From Pseudomonas bananamidigenes (GTDB taxonomy: Bacteria; Pseudomonadota; Gammaproteobacteria; Pseudomonadales; Pseudomonadaceae), in NCBI RefSeq assembly GCF_001679645.1, contig NZ_LRUN01000006.1, forward strand, positions 44,769 to 108,768: a stretch of 64,000 nucleotides of DNA, in the 5' to 3' direction. Shown here one piece after another: positions 16,512 through 23,678 of the stretch (position 1 is the stretch's first letter; each line of letters begins with the position of its first letter). Below the pieces are notes generated by a model. It was not told the DNA's origin. It saw nothing but the letters and a program-made list of their open reading frames with translations, and made no database searches. The position numbers and the translations under genes are program-made.

Positions 16512-16919
16512 TCAACCTTGCTGCAACACCTTGAGCGCCGCTGAGGCCAGGAATCCGGAGCGACTTTTCTCTTCCGGGTGGTGCAACACGTATTCATCGA
16601 TACGGTTGAGCAGGTAGCCCGGCAATGTGATGTTGAGTTTCTGGGCTTTGCCCAGGTATTTGGTCACATCGATATCCACCACCGCCCACGTGCAGCCGGC
16701 GTATTTTGGATTGGCCGCATGCAGCGTGACCTTGTTGGCGGGCGGGATGGACGAGCCGTCCTCGGCCAGAATCTCGAAATGCCCTTCGATGGCTTCCCGG
16801 GCCATTGCCATTGCATCGTCCAGATCATCACCAGCGGAGAAGCAGCCCGGAATATCCGGCACCTCCACTCCCCAGGCATGTTCTCCATCACCCACTGAAA
16901 TCGCGATCGGGTAAAGCAT
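16512..16919 (-). CDS. hicB: HicB-family antitoxin
   Basis: This 135-residue protein starts at ATG 16919 with GGAGGAA 7 bp upstream. The N-terminal half is a degraded RNase H-like HicB fold (MLYPIAISVGDGEHAWGVEV, then PDIPGCFSAGDDLDDAMAMA). The C-terminal segment (KLNITLPGYLLNRIDEYV) is a ribbon-helix-helix DNA-binding domain. It neutralises HicA and should autoregulate the operon through the inverted repeat at 17156-17203. Confidence 0.92.
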   Translation of the reverse strand: MLYPIAISVGDGEHAWGVEVPDIPGCFSAGDDLDDAMAMAREAIEGHFEILAEDGSSIPPANKVTLHAANPKYAGCTWAVVDIDVTKYLGKAQKLNITLPGYLLNRIDEYVLHHPEEKSRSGFLASAALKVLQQG

Positions 16920-16953
16920 GTGACTTCCTCCACGGCGCCATTGAGCGAACGAG

Positions 16954-17133
16954 TCAAAGCAGCGCCTGTTGCAAAATACTGATGGCCGTTTTCTTGAGCA
17001 GATCCTTCTTCGGGTGAGGCACTGTGACCAAACCAGGTTTGGTCGGATGCTTGAAGTGATGATGACTGCCCCTGATCCGCACCAGATACCAACCGTCTGC
17101 GGCGAGCTGGCCAATTAGAAAACGGCTGTTCAC
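16954..17133 (-). CDS. hicA: HicA-type mRNA interferase toxin
   Basis: This 59-residue toxin starts at GTG 17133 with AAGGAGG 5 bp upstream. It is a small dsRNA-binding-fold RNase. The catalytic histidine lies in RIRGSHHHFKHP (residues 19-30), followed by TVPHPKKDLLKKTAISILQQ. Size and motifs match HicA. It is the first gene of hicAB, 34 bp before hicB, as usual for this system. Confidence 0.92.
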   Translation of the reverse strand: MNSRFLIGQLAADGWYLVRIRGSHHHFKHPTKPGLVTVPHPKKDLLKKTAISILQQALL

Positions 17134-17155
17134 AACACCTCCTTGTGGTGTGCTT

Positions 17156-17203
17156 GGTGGTTACTATACCCACGATTTTTTATTGATCAACACTATAACC
17201 ACC
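17156..17203 (-). promoter_or_regulatory. hicAB promoter and inverted-repeat operator
   Basis: On the minus strand, a -35 TTGATC (17190-17185), a 16-bp spacer and a -10 TATAGT (17168-17163) make a good sigma-70 promoter, with the start of hicA about 30 bp downstream. GGTGGTTA at 17156-17163 and its inverse TAACCACC at 17196-17203 flank it. They are likely the HicB binding half-sites. Confidence 0.65.
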
Positions 17204-17446
17204 GAGCGGTCATCGTCCTTTGATGGGGCTGGTGGTCACGAAGGAGTTTAGGTGGGGATACTTCAGCGGGATGGGGAGTGTATTGCAGGCCGTTTCCATG
17301 AAATCCAAGGGGCTGAGCTCCTATTTCCTGCAAATTAGAGGCATAAAAACTCGGCCATCAAGACCGTTTTTTTTCATACCGCACTCCTCACCTATCGTCC
17401 AAAAGCGTGTACGCCGGAGCACGTAAAGCACGTCAACGGCAGAATG
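17204..17446. other. gene-free spacer with a damaged terminator-like hairpin
   Basis: No convincing gene was seen on either strand. At about 17341-17375 there is an imperfect hairpin (AAAAACTCGGCCATCAAGACCGTTTTTTTT). It resembles the terminators at 15575 and 18641 but has mismatches in the stem. Confidence 0.5.
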
Positions 17447-17471
17447 AAAAAGCCCGGCACTTGGCCGGGCA
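17447..17471 (-). terminator. intrinsic terminator of the zeta-toxin unit
   Basis: The 7-bp GC-rich stem GCCCGGC / GCCGGGC with a 5-nt loop is followed on the minus strand by TTTTTCATTC. It lies 23 bp beyond the stop of the 55-residue gene. Confidence 0.82.
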
Positions 17472-17493
17472 ATTTTGGAATCCACTAACGTAA

Positions 17494-17661
17494 TCAGGCT
17501 TGCTTTTCACGTGCAGCCAGCATCACTTCATTCTGTTTTTTGGTGGCTTCGGTCAGCACTTCACTGTAAACGCGCTTTTTTTCTTCCGATTTCGCATTAC
17601 GAATGAAGTCTGCGAATGGACTCGTGGACTCCTTTGGGGATCCGAGTTTCATGGAAAACAT
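17494..17661 (-). CDS. small acidic/basic protein coupled to the zeta-type kinase gene
   Basis: This 55-residue frame begins MFSMKLGSPKESTSPFADFI and has a charged, helical C-terminal half (NAKSEEKKRVYSEVLTEATK). Its ATG overlaps the last 13 bp of the zeta-type gene, and a terminator follows directly, so the two form one transcript. I do not recognise a family. Position and size make an antitoxin or a regulatory partner possible, but epsilon antitoxins of classical zeta systems are encoded upstream and look different. Confidence 0.6.
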   Translation of the reverse strand: MFSMKLGSPKESTSPFADFIRNAKSEEKKRVYSEVLTEATKKQNEVMLAAREKQA

Positions 17662-18362
17662 GGGGTTACTCCGTTATTTATCCCGAGCATGACCATCAGG
17701 TCGTGTTTCGTATGCTTCTCCGGGATATGGTAGTCGATCTTGTCAACACCAGCCTTGTAGAGACGACCAGAATTATCAATGTGCTTCACAAGCAGATCGA
17801 CATGAAGATCCTTGCCAAACTCTAGCTTAAGCGTGTTAACCACGTCACGTGCTGCAAAATATTGGTCGACGAAATGCTCCGGTCGAATCCTCCGTCCTTC
17901 GGCTTCCTCACGAGCCGTGACAAATGACCAAGCAAGCCTGGGGTCTTGATAGACATAGAGAATTTGAACGAATCTCCCCTTGTCCAGGCAACGCCGCACA
18001 TTGTTCCTCGCGATCTCTATATTCGAAAGCGTCCCATCAAGCAGGAAAGATTGTTTTCGATCCAGGGCAAGATCAATCAGCTTCCCTACCAGAATTGAAA
18101 CGGCGCCTTGGAAAAGCCAGGCATTGCCCCCTTGGTAGGCTTCAAATTCGTTTCTGAGTTCGTCTGGATCAATTCGCAGGATCGGCGTATCAGAGAAAAG
18201 GTTCAGCAGGGCTAATGATGCCTCTGTCTTGCCGGCGCCGGGCGATCCAGCCATAAAGACTGAAACAGGCTCTTTTTCGGGCGGATACCGGGTCTGATCC
18301 GTGAGTCGCTTGCCAATAGTCTTCTTGTTTGATCGCATCGTCCCAGATGGCCTGTTCCTCAT
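17649..18362 (-). CDS. zeta-toxin family kinase, N-terminus altered by a frameshift
   Basis: From ATG 18362 the frame gives 237 residues with the Walker A loop AGSPGAGKTEAS (about 38-49), the RIDPDELRNEF segment near 62-72 and RRIRPEHFVDQYFAAR near 159. These mark the zeta/PezT-like family, which phosphorylates UDP-N-acetylglucosamine or other small substrates. The family usually starts with a sequence like MTDEEQAIWDDAI. That sequence is present at ATG 18369 but in another frame, which implies a small deletion. Translation must now begin at 18362 or 18338. The kinase core is intact. Confidence 0.75.
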   Translation of the reverse strand: MRNRPSGTMRSNKKTIGKRLTDQTRYPPEKEPVSVFMAGSPGAGKTEASLALLNLFSDTPILRIDPDELRNEFEAYQGGNAWLFQGAVSILVGKLIDLALDRKQSFLLDGTLSNIEIARNNVRRCLDKGRFVQILYVYQDPRLAWSFVTAREEAEGRRIRPEHFVDQYFAARDVVNTLKLEFGKDLHVDLLVKHIDNSGRLYKAGVDKIDYHIPEKHTKHDLMVMLGINNGVTPCFP

Positions 18363-18369
18363 CCGTCAT

Positions 18370-18640
18370 TCCAAGCCTTTTGTCTTCCTGCACTGGATAT
18401 GAACCCTCTTCGGTTGAAAGGTCATTTACCGTTTGCGCTCTGGATTTACCGCAGTGTGGTGGCTTCCAATCGGTCAAAGCCTTGATGGGAAAACCGTGCG
18501 CATGGATCATTCCTTTGAGCAAACTGTATTTTTGTCGCGGGAGAGAATGAAGAGTAGAGAGGGATACGGTATCTGCAATCAACGGTGTGTTTCGGAATTG
18601 TTCTTTGCCGAATGAGCAGCAGACCTCAAACCCCAGACAC
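18370..18640. other. upstream region of the zeta-type gene
   Basis: The minus strand is open from 18642 into the original zeta N-terminus, with a peptide that includes SLLKGMIHAHGFPIKALTDW. I cannot assign it, and it has no convincing start. It may be the remnant of another gene upstream of zeta. No promoter was identified with confidence. Confidence 0.35.
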
Positions 18641-18670
18641 AAAAAAACCGGCTATCAAGGCCGGTTTTTT
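18641..18670 (-). terminator. intrinsic terminator downstream of tRNA-Gly
   Basis: The stem AAAAAACCGGC / GCCGGTTTTTT with a short TATCAAG loop lies 49 bp beyond the tRNA 3' end in its direction of transcription. A- and T-runs on both sides could also let it stop plus-strand transcripts. Confidence 0.85.
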
Positions 18671-18718
18671 CTGTTTGCGCATCCCCCGCCAAACCACGAC
18701 GCAGGACATGAATTCGAT

Positions 18719-18792
18719 TGGAGCGGGTGAAGGGAATCGAACCCTCGTTATCAGCTTGGGAAGCTGGAGTAATGCCATTATACGACACCCGC
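18719..18792 (-). tRNA. tRNA-Gly (anticodon CCC)
   Basis: This 74-nt gene has a 7-bp acceptor stem GCGGGTG / CACCCGC, a T-arm with GGTTCGATTCC, and an encoded TCCA end. The anticodon loop TTCCCAA gives CCC, which reads the GGG glycine codon. It borders the toxin-antitoxin stretch, but no duplicated tRNA 3' end (att site) was found nearby. Confidence 0.95.
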
Positions 18793-18850
18793 TCTGAGCG
18801 GCTGACTTTGTACCAGACTCGGCCACGGATTTGAAGTTTTCTTTGCGTGT

Positions 18851-18952
18851 GGCGAGCGCAAAAGCCTGAATCAGGGCCGGATCGGTCGATCGCGGGCAAG
18901 CGCTGCGGGCTGGAGGACGGCTTTATCTCAGACCCGCAGGCTCGCTCGCGAC
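18851..18952. repeat. degenerate REP-like inverted pair
   Basis: CGCGGGCAAGCGCTGCGGGC around 18891-18910 is approximately inverted at ACCCGCAGGCTCGCTCGCGA around 18932-18951. The arms resemble fluorescens REP sequences with several mismatches. It lies between tRNA-Gly and phaG. Confidence 0.4.
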
Positions 18953-18961
18953 GACGCTGTT

Positions 18962-19849
18962 TCAAACGGCCAATGCATGGTGATCCTGGACAAACGGGTG
19001 ACGCGTTCGGCTCATGGGCTGCTGCGCAGGTTTCAGGAAACCGAGCAGGGCGTTCCGGCTGTCCCGGCAAGCGGATTTGTGTTCCATGTCGAGGAAGTGC
19101 CCGGTGGCCTGCAGTGTGGTGAAGGTGCTTTGCGCCACGTGGTTGCCGAACAACCGGGCGTCTTCGGCGGCGGTGTACTCGTCCCATTCGCCGTTCATGA
19201 ACAGCACTGGCACGTTGATCTTTTTCGCCGCATTCAGATAGCACTGGCGATCACTGTTCAGCACGTTGCTGATGTGAAAGTGCATCTGCCCGTATTCGTG
19301 CTCGGCGAGGCTGCTGACGTGACGATAGTTGAAACGCTTGAACAGGGATGGCAGATGCTTGCCGATCGTGTTGTTCACCAGATGGCCGACGCGGTTGCGA
19401 TCCAGGTTGCTCAAATAATTCACGCCCCGTTCGAGGTAGTCGCGCATCGGTTCGTTGATCACTGGCGAGAAGGAGCTGATCACGGCCTTTTCGATACGCC
19501 GTGGCTGGTGCGCAAGGGCGACCATGGTCGCGGCGCCGCCCCAGGAAAACGACAGCACATGCTCGGCGGCGAAGTGATCGATCAGTTCCAGGAGAATCTG
19601 GGCTTCGATTTCCTTCGTCAGCATTTTCTCGTGACGGTTGTGGACTTTCGACTTGCCCGCGTAGGGCTGGTCGTAGCAGACCACGTTGAATTGCGGGTGC
19701 AGATTTTTCACGGTCTGTGCAAACGACGCAGTCGTGGCCATCGAGCCGTTGACCAGAATAATGGTCTTTTCCGCGGCGTCTGCGCGATAGAACTCCGTGT
19801 AAACCCGATACTGACCCTGTATATCCAGCACAGCGATTTCTGGCCTCAT
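18962..19849 (-). CDS. phaG: (R)-3-hydroxyacyl-ACP thioesterase/transacylase PhaG
   Basis: This 295-residue alpha/beta hydrolase begins MRPEIAVLDIQGQYRVYTEF, as in Pseudomonas PhaG. The start at ATG 19849 gives exactly that length. The catalytic residues are S102 (FSWGGA), D223 (GEWDEY) and H251 (HFLDME, the HX4D box), the same as in the relative RhlA. PhaG links fatty-acid synthesis to medium-chain polyhydroxyalkanoate monomers by releasing or transferring 3-hydroxyacyl groups from ACP. RhlA is a close alternative, but the N-terminus favours PhaG, and no rhlB is present. Confidence 0.92.
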   Translation of the reverse strand: MRPEIAVLDIQGQYRVYTEFYRADAAEKTIILVNGSMATTASFAQTVKNLHPQFNVVCYDQPYAGKSKVHNRHEKMLTKEIEAQILLELIDHFAAEHVLSFSWGGAATMVALAHQPRRIEKAVISSFSPVINEPMRDYLERGVNYLSNLDRNRVGHLVNNTIGKHLPSLFKRFNYRHVSSLAEHEYGQMHFHISNVLNSDRQCYLNAAKKINVPVLFMNGEWDEYTAAEDARLFGNHVAQSTFTTLQATGHFLDMEHKSACRDSRNALLGFLKPAQQPMSRTRHPFVQDHHALAV

Positions 19850-20160
19850 GTCATAAGACTCCTGGCAAGCGGGTATGCGCGCAAATAGAGATTGCACGAG
19901 CTTTGTGACAGGTAGGCATACGCCTGGAATTTGGAGCCCATGTCGATCCGGAACGGCAGGTCGACGGGTATTGTTATTGGCGGGCAATCTGCCGGCTGAG
20001 GCGAGGCCCTGGGGGCTCTCTACCGGCAAAAGGTTTCTTGGATGTTGTGTGTGACTCATTGGTCACAATTTGGCCGACGTCCTGATTCAAGCAGGGGGAT
20101 CCGGATCGCGCAAGTGCCGTTGGCAAATTGTTCGACAACTTCTGCTGAGCGGTCGGCGGC

Positions 20161-20853
20161 TTAGAACAAATGGATCTCTTCGGTGCGCAGGGCGCGGTAT
20201 TCGCCCGGTTTTAGCGCGTTATCCAGGTGCAACAGACCCATGGATTCGCGGTGCAAGCGCAGCACTTTGTTGTTGAAGTGACCGAACATGCGCTTCACCT
20301 GGTGGTAGCGACCCTCGACGATGCTCAGTCGCGCCGTCCGCGGGCCGAGCAATTCCAGCTGCGCCGGTTGGGTGGTCAGGTCTTCGAAGGCGAAGTAGAT
20401 CCCTTCGGCGAACTTGATCGCATATTCCGGGCCGATGTCCTGCTCGGTCTCGACGTAATAGACCTTCGGCAGTTTGGTCTGAGGCTGGGTCAGGCGCCGC
20501 GACCAGCTGCCATCGTTGGTGATCAGCATCAGGCCGGTGGTGTTGAAATCCAGGCGCCCGGCAATGTGCAGGTCGTCCTTGTCCGGCTCGTGGATCAGGT
20601 CGAGCACGGTCGGATGCTCGGGATCGCGTGTGGCGCTGACGCAACCCTGCGGCTTGTGCAGCATGAAGTAGCGCGCCGGTTTCCCCGTTTGCAGCACTTC
20701 GTCGTCGACTTCGACACGGCTGAAGTCCAGGACCTCGCTGTGGGGATCGCTGACGATTTTTCCGTCGATACGCACGCGCTTTTCCACCAGCAACAGGCGA
20801 ACCTGCTTGCGGTTGTAGCGGGGCAGGTTACTGAGGAAGCGGTCGACGCGCAT
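20161..20853 (-). CDS. rsuA: 16S rRNA pseudouridine(516) synthase family
   Basis: This 230-residue protein has an N-terminal S4 RNA-binding domain (MRVDRFLSNLPRYNRKQVRL) and an RsuA/RluB catalytic domain. The catalytic aspartate is D102 in AGRLDFNTTGLML, at the same residue number as in E. coli RsuA. KVYYVETE and EGRYHQVKRMF are further family motifs. It isomerises U516 of 16S rRNA in 30S assembly. Confidence 0.9.
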   Translation of the reverse strand: MRVDRFLSNLPRYNRKQVRLLLVEKRVRIDGKIVSDPHSEVLDFSRVEVDDEVLQTGKPARYFMLHKPQGCVSATRDPEHPTVLDLIHEPDKDDLHIAGRLDFNTTGLMLITNDGSWSRRLTQPQTKLPKVYYVETEQDIGPEYAIKFAEGIYFAFEDLTTQPAQLELLGPRTARLSIVEGRYHQVKRMFGHFNNKVLRLHRESMGLLHLDNALKPGEYRALRTEEIHLF

Positions 20854-20886
20854 GATCAGGAATTGGCAGGGGGCGGGGCGCGCATC

Positions 20887-21105
20887 TTACGGGATCGATG
20901 GCTTTGCCGCTTGCAGTTGCGCCTCGACCCGGGCGCAACGCGGGCACAGACAGGATTGATTGCGCAGTTCCGGCGGCAGGGCTTCGAGGACCGCCGGGTC
21001 AATGGAAACGCCGTAGCACCAGCAGGCACGGTCGGCGGTACGCGGATCAGCCAGGGTGCAGTCGTTGCGGGCGCCGCAGGCCGGGCAGAGGTCAGGTTTG
21101 TTCAT
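20887..21105 (-). CDS. cysteine-rich CWC family protein
   Basis: This 72-residue protein carries CPACGARNDC at residues 7-16, then CWCYG and CLCPRCA, giving eight cysteines that probably bind zinc. The pattern matches the cysteine-rich CWC family (PF14375). Its function is unknown. It begins 5 bp after the upstream diguanylate cyclase gene ends on the same strand, so the two are probably co-transcribed. Confidence 0.85.
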   Translation of the reverse strand: MNKPDLCPACGARNDCTLADPRTADRACWCYGVSIDPAVLEALPPELRNQSCLCPRCARVEAQLQAAKPSIP

Positions 21106-21110
21106 GGTCG

Positions 21111-22598
21111 TCAGGCATAGGCAGAGTGAGGCATTTCCATGCAGGTGCGGTTGCGGCCGGTCTGTTTGGCCCGGTACATCGCATGATCGGCCCGGGACAG
21201 CAGGCTGTGCAAGGTGTCATCCGGTTGCAGGGTGGTGGCGCCGATGCTGACTGTCAGATTCAGGGTGTGATCGTTGTAGGCGTATTCATGCTGTTCGACG
21301 TGTCGGCGGATCTTCTCGGCAATCCTCTGACCGGTCTCGCCGTCAGTGTCCTTCAGCAGAACGATAAATTCCTCACCGCCCCAACGGCAGACGATATCGG
21401 AATGTCGCAGACAGCTTTGCAGGTCCCGGGCAAAGCCGATCAATACCTGATCGCCGGCCATGTGGCCGCAGGTGTCGTTCAACTCTTTGAAGTGGTCCAG
21501 ATCCAGCAGCAGTGCCGTGAGTGGTTTCGGCTCGCGATGCGCTTCCTGCAGGGCCTGTGCGGCGAGCAGGTCGAAGCCGCGGCGGTTGGGCAGTTCTGTG
21601 AGGCTGTCGAGGGTGGCCTGGGCGTGGATCTTGTCCTGATAGCGTTTGATCAAGCGATTGACCAGCCACAGCACGATCAAGGTCACCAGCAGACAGATCA
21701 GCAGATTGAGGTACAGCGACTGACGGATTTCACTCAGCGCGCCGTCTTCACGTTTGTCGACGAACAGATACCAGTTCAGCTCTGGAATGAACCGCACATT
21801 GAGGAAATGTCCCTGACCGTGGGCGGAATATTCGTAGCTGCCGCTGTGGGGTTTGGGCAACTGGCTGACCAGGCCTTTCATGCTGTCGAGATCCGTCAGG
21901 CTTTTGCCGGCCCGCGCACCTTCCGGCCCGCCCTCGGCGCCGGTCAGCACCAGTCGGCCAAAGGTGTCGACGAAGTAAACGCTGCGTTGATAACGCTGTT
22001 GATACTTGTCGATCAGCTTGATGACCGCGTCCACCGTCAGCCCCACACCGGCGGCACCGATGAAGCGATCGTTGTAATCGAACACCTTGTAGTTGATGAA
22101 GAAGGTCATGTTGTCTTTGTTGGCCAGGTCCGGGTCGACATTGATCTCGTACGGATCTTTCATGTCGCGCACGCGGAAGTACCAGGCGTCGCGTGGCTCG
22201 TCGATCTTCACCTGCTTGAGCACACCCTTGGCGTGGTAGTAGGTGTGACTGCTGTTGGAGACGAAGAATGCGGTGTAGGCGCCGTAGTGGGTCATGACCT
22301 CGTCGAGATAACGGGTCATCTGGTCGCTGTCTTTTTCGCCGTTCACCACCCAGTCGCGCATGAAAGTGTCGCGGGACATCATCGAGGAAATCAGGATCGG
22401 TCTGACGAGGTCCTTCTGGATTTCCGAGTAAACGGTGTCGGAGGTCAGCGGCAGTTCGGTGTTGACGATGCTGTCGCGGATCGAGGCCCGAGAGGCGTAA
22501 TAGCTGAGCAGCGAGGTGGTGAAGAAACCTGCGCCGAGGAGGGCGACCAGCGTCAGCACCAGCGAACGTTGGGAGTAAAACACAGATCTGAGCGGCAT
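21111..22598 (-). CDS. membrane diguanylate cyclase with periplasmic Cache sensor
   Basis: This 495-residue protein has membrane segments at about 12-32 and 280-300. They enclose a periplasmic dCache sensor (AWYFRVRDMKDPYEINVDPD near 155-175, FIGAAGVGL near 200). The cytoplasmic GGDEF domain has an intact GGEEF active site near residue 406 and an RHSD inhibitory site five residues before it. It should make cyclic di-GMP in response to an external ligand. ATG 22598 is chosen over an upstream in-frame TTG. Confidence 0.9.
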   Translation of the reverse strand: MPLRSVFYSQRSLVLTLVALLGAGFFTTSLLSYYASRASIRDSIVNTELPLTSDTVYSEIQKDLVRPILISSMMSRDTFMRDWVVNGEKDSDQMTRYLDEVMTHYGAYTAFFVSNSSHTYYHAKGVLKQVKIDEPRDAWYFRVRDMKDPYEINVDPDLANKDNMTFFINYKVFDYNDRFIGAAGVGLTVDAVIKLIDKYQQRYQRSVYFVDTFGRLVLTGAEGGPEGARAGKSLTDLDSMKGLVSQLPKPHSGSYEYSAHGQGHFLNVRFIPELNWYLFVDKREDGALSEIRQSLYLNLLICLLVTLIVLWLVNRLIKRYQDKIHAQATLDSLTELPNRRGFDLLAAQALQEAHREPKPLTALLLDLDHFKELNDTCGHMAGDQVLIGFARDLQSCLRHSDIVCRWGGEEFIVLLKDTDGETGQRIAEKIRRHVEQHEYAYNDHTLNLTVSIGATTLQPDDTLHSLLSRADHAMYRAKQTGRNRTCMEMPHSAYA

Positions 22599-22805
22599 TG
22601 GCAATTCCGTTGACGGTGGCCCGATGGCAGCATTCTAGTGGCAGTGACGGGGAAAAGGTTGCGGCATATCGGCCTGAAATGAGCAGCCTGTTGCACCGCT
22701 GATCCGACGGACGATGGAAGCTGGCACTTGGCAGGGGGCAGCCAGTCAAATCTGTTGTCAGCCGGTCTTTTCCGACTGCTGTCACAGGTCTTCCAGGAGG
22801 CCGTC

Positions 22806-23072
22806 ATGAGTACTGCAAAATTGCTGCGTCGGGTGCTGCTGGGTGCAGTGCTCGGTCTGGGACTGTCCGGTTGTTATTACTACGCCGGCAGCTACGATGC
22901 CTACCCCGCAACCTATTATTACCCCGGCTATTACTCCCCCTATTACTACGGTGGCTATTACGGCCCGCGCTATTACGGTGGCGGGCGCTATTACTACTAT
23001 GGAGGCCATGGTTATCGCGGAGGGTACGGACGGGGATATCACGGCGGCGGATATCACGGTGACCACCATTAA
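22806..23072 (+). CDS. tyrosine/glycine-rich lipoprotein 1
   Basis: This 88-residue protein starts at ATG 22806 after AGGAGG. A lipobox LGLSGC at about residues 18-23 predicts a lipid-anchored mature protein that starts CYYYAGSYDAYPATYYYPGY. The rest is almost entirely Tyr, Gly, Pro, His and Arg. It is low in complexity and probably disordered, in the outer membrane or periplasm. The next gene has similar composition and an almost identical ribosome-binding context, suggesting shared control. Function unknown. Confidence 0.8.
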   Translation: MSTAKLLRRVLLGAVLGLGLSGCYYYAGSYDAYPATYYYPGYYSPYYYGGYYGPRYYGGGRYYYYGGHGYRGGYGRGYHGGGYHGDHH

Positions 23073-23250
23073 TCAGCGGCTGAATGAATCGATGTTTTCG
23101 TGAACAAGGTTTCATCAATCACATGTTTCAACTTGTTACAGAAACGCACCAGATTCGGAAAACGCTGTCAGATATTTCGTCAGTCGCCGAATGAAAGACT
23201 GACGCCTGCCAGCGTCGCTGGTGTGGCTACCCGCGGTCCAGGAGGCCGCC

Positions 23251-23625
23251 ATGTATCGCCGAATTCTTCTGCTTGCCGTGATGCTTTTTTCGATTGGCGG
23301 TTGTGTCCCTTACTCCTACGGAGATGGCTACTACACCTCAGAGGTCTATACCTCCCAATCTCCGTCGTACTACAACAGCGGTGGCACCTATTACAGCGGT
23401 GGCAGCACCTACTATTCAGCCCCGCGTTACTACCAGCCAGCACCACGCTATTACCAACCGGCGCCACGTTATTACTCGGCGCCCCGGTACTACCAACCGG
23501 CCCCGCGCTACTACGAGAGCCGCCGCTGGCACGGCGATGATCGTGGACGCTGGGATGGCCACCGTCGTGGTGGCTGGGACGATCACCGCGGTCGTGGCGA
23601 TCACTGGCGCGGTAACCGCTGGTAA
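23251..23625 (+). CDS. tyrosine-rich lipoprotein 2 with PRYYQPA repeats
   Basis: This 124-residue protein starts at ATG 23251 after AGGAGG. Its lipobox FSIGGC at about 13-18 predicts lipidation. The middle holds about five copies of APRYYQP or APRYYSAP, and the C-terminus is rich in Arg, Trp, Asp, His and Gly (RGRWDGHRRGGWDDHRGRGD). It is 178 bp after the similar lipoprotein gene and is closed by a strong terminator. No function recognised. Confidence 0.8.
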   Translation: MYRRILLLAVMLFSIGGCVPYSYGDGYYTSEVYTSQSPSYYNSGGTYYSGGSTYYSAPRYYQPAPRYYQPAPRYYSAPRYYQPAPRYYESRRWHGDDRGRWDGHRRGGWDDHRGRGDHWRGNRW

Positions 23626-23636
23626 CCGCCGACCGC

Positions 23637-23667
23637 AAAAAAGCGGCGCATTGAGCGCCGCTTTTTT
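23637..23667. terminator. bidirectional intrinsic terminator
   Basis: A 13-bp stem (AAAAAAGCGGCGC / GCGCCGCTTTTTT) around ATTGA stands between the lipoprotein gene and the convergent acyl-CoA hydrolase-like gene. Confidence 0.9.
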
Positions 23668-23678
23668 ATGCCCGGATT

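Noticed and set aside
15571..18792. A prophage or integrative element at tRNA-Gly
   Set aside because: No integrase, phage structural gene or repeated tRNA end was found; only toxin-antitoxin modules are present.
19850..20059. A longer PhaG start at 20059
   Set aside because: PhaG proteins begin MRPEIAVLDIQGQYRVY at about 295 residues; the extension is not conserved in composition.
20898..22613. A 571-residue open frame on the plus strand across the diguanylate cyclase and rsuA-side region
   Set aside because: It is antisense to a clear Cache-GGDEF gene. Its translation is rich in Val, Gln, Gly and His with no known motif, as expected for a mirror frame in GC-rich DNA.
23400..23520. Short tandem repeats resembling a CRISPR array
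   Set aside because: They are in-frame codon repeats for APRYYQP units inside a lipoprotein gene, without spacers of uniform length.
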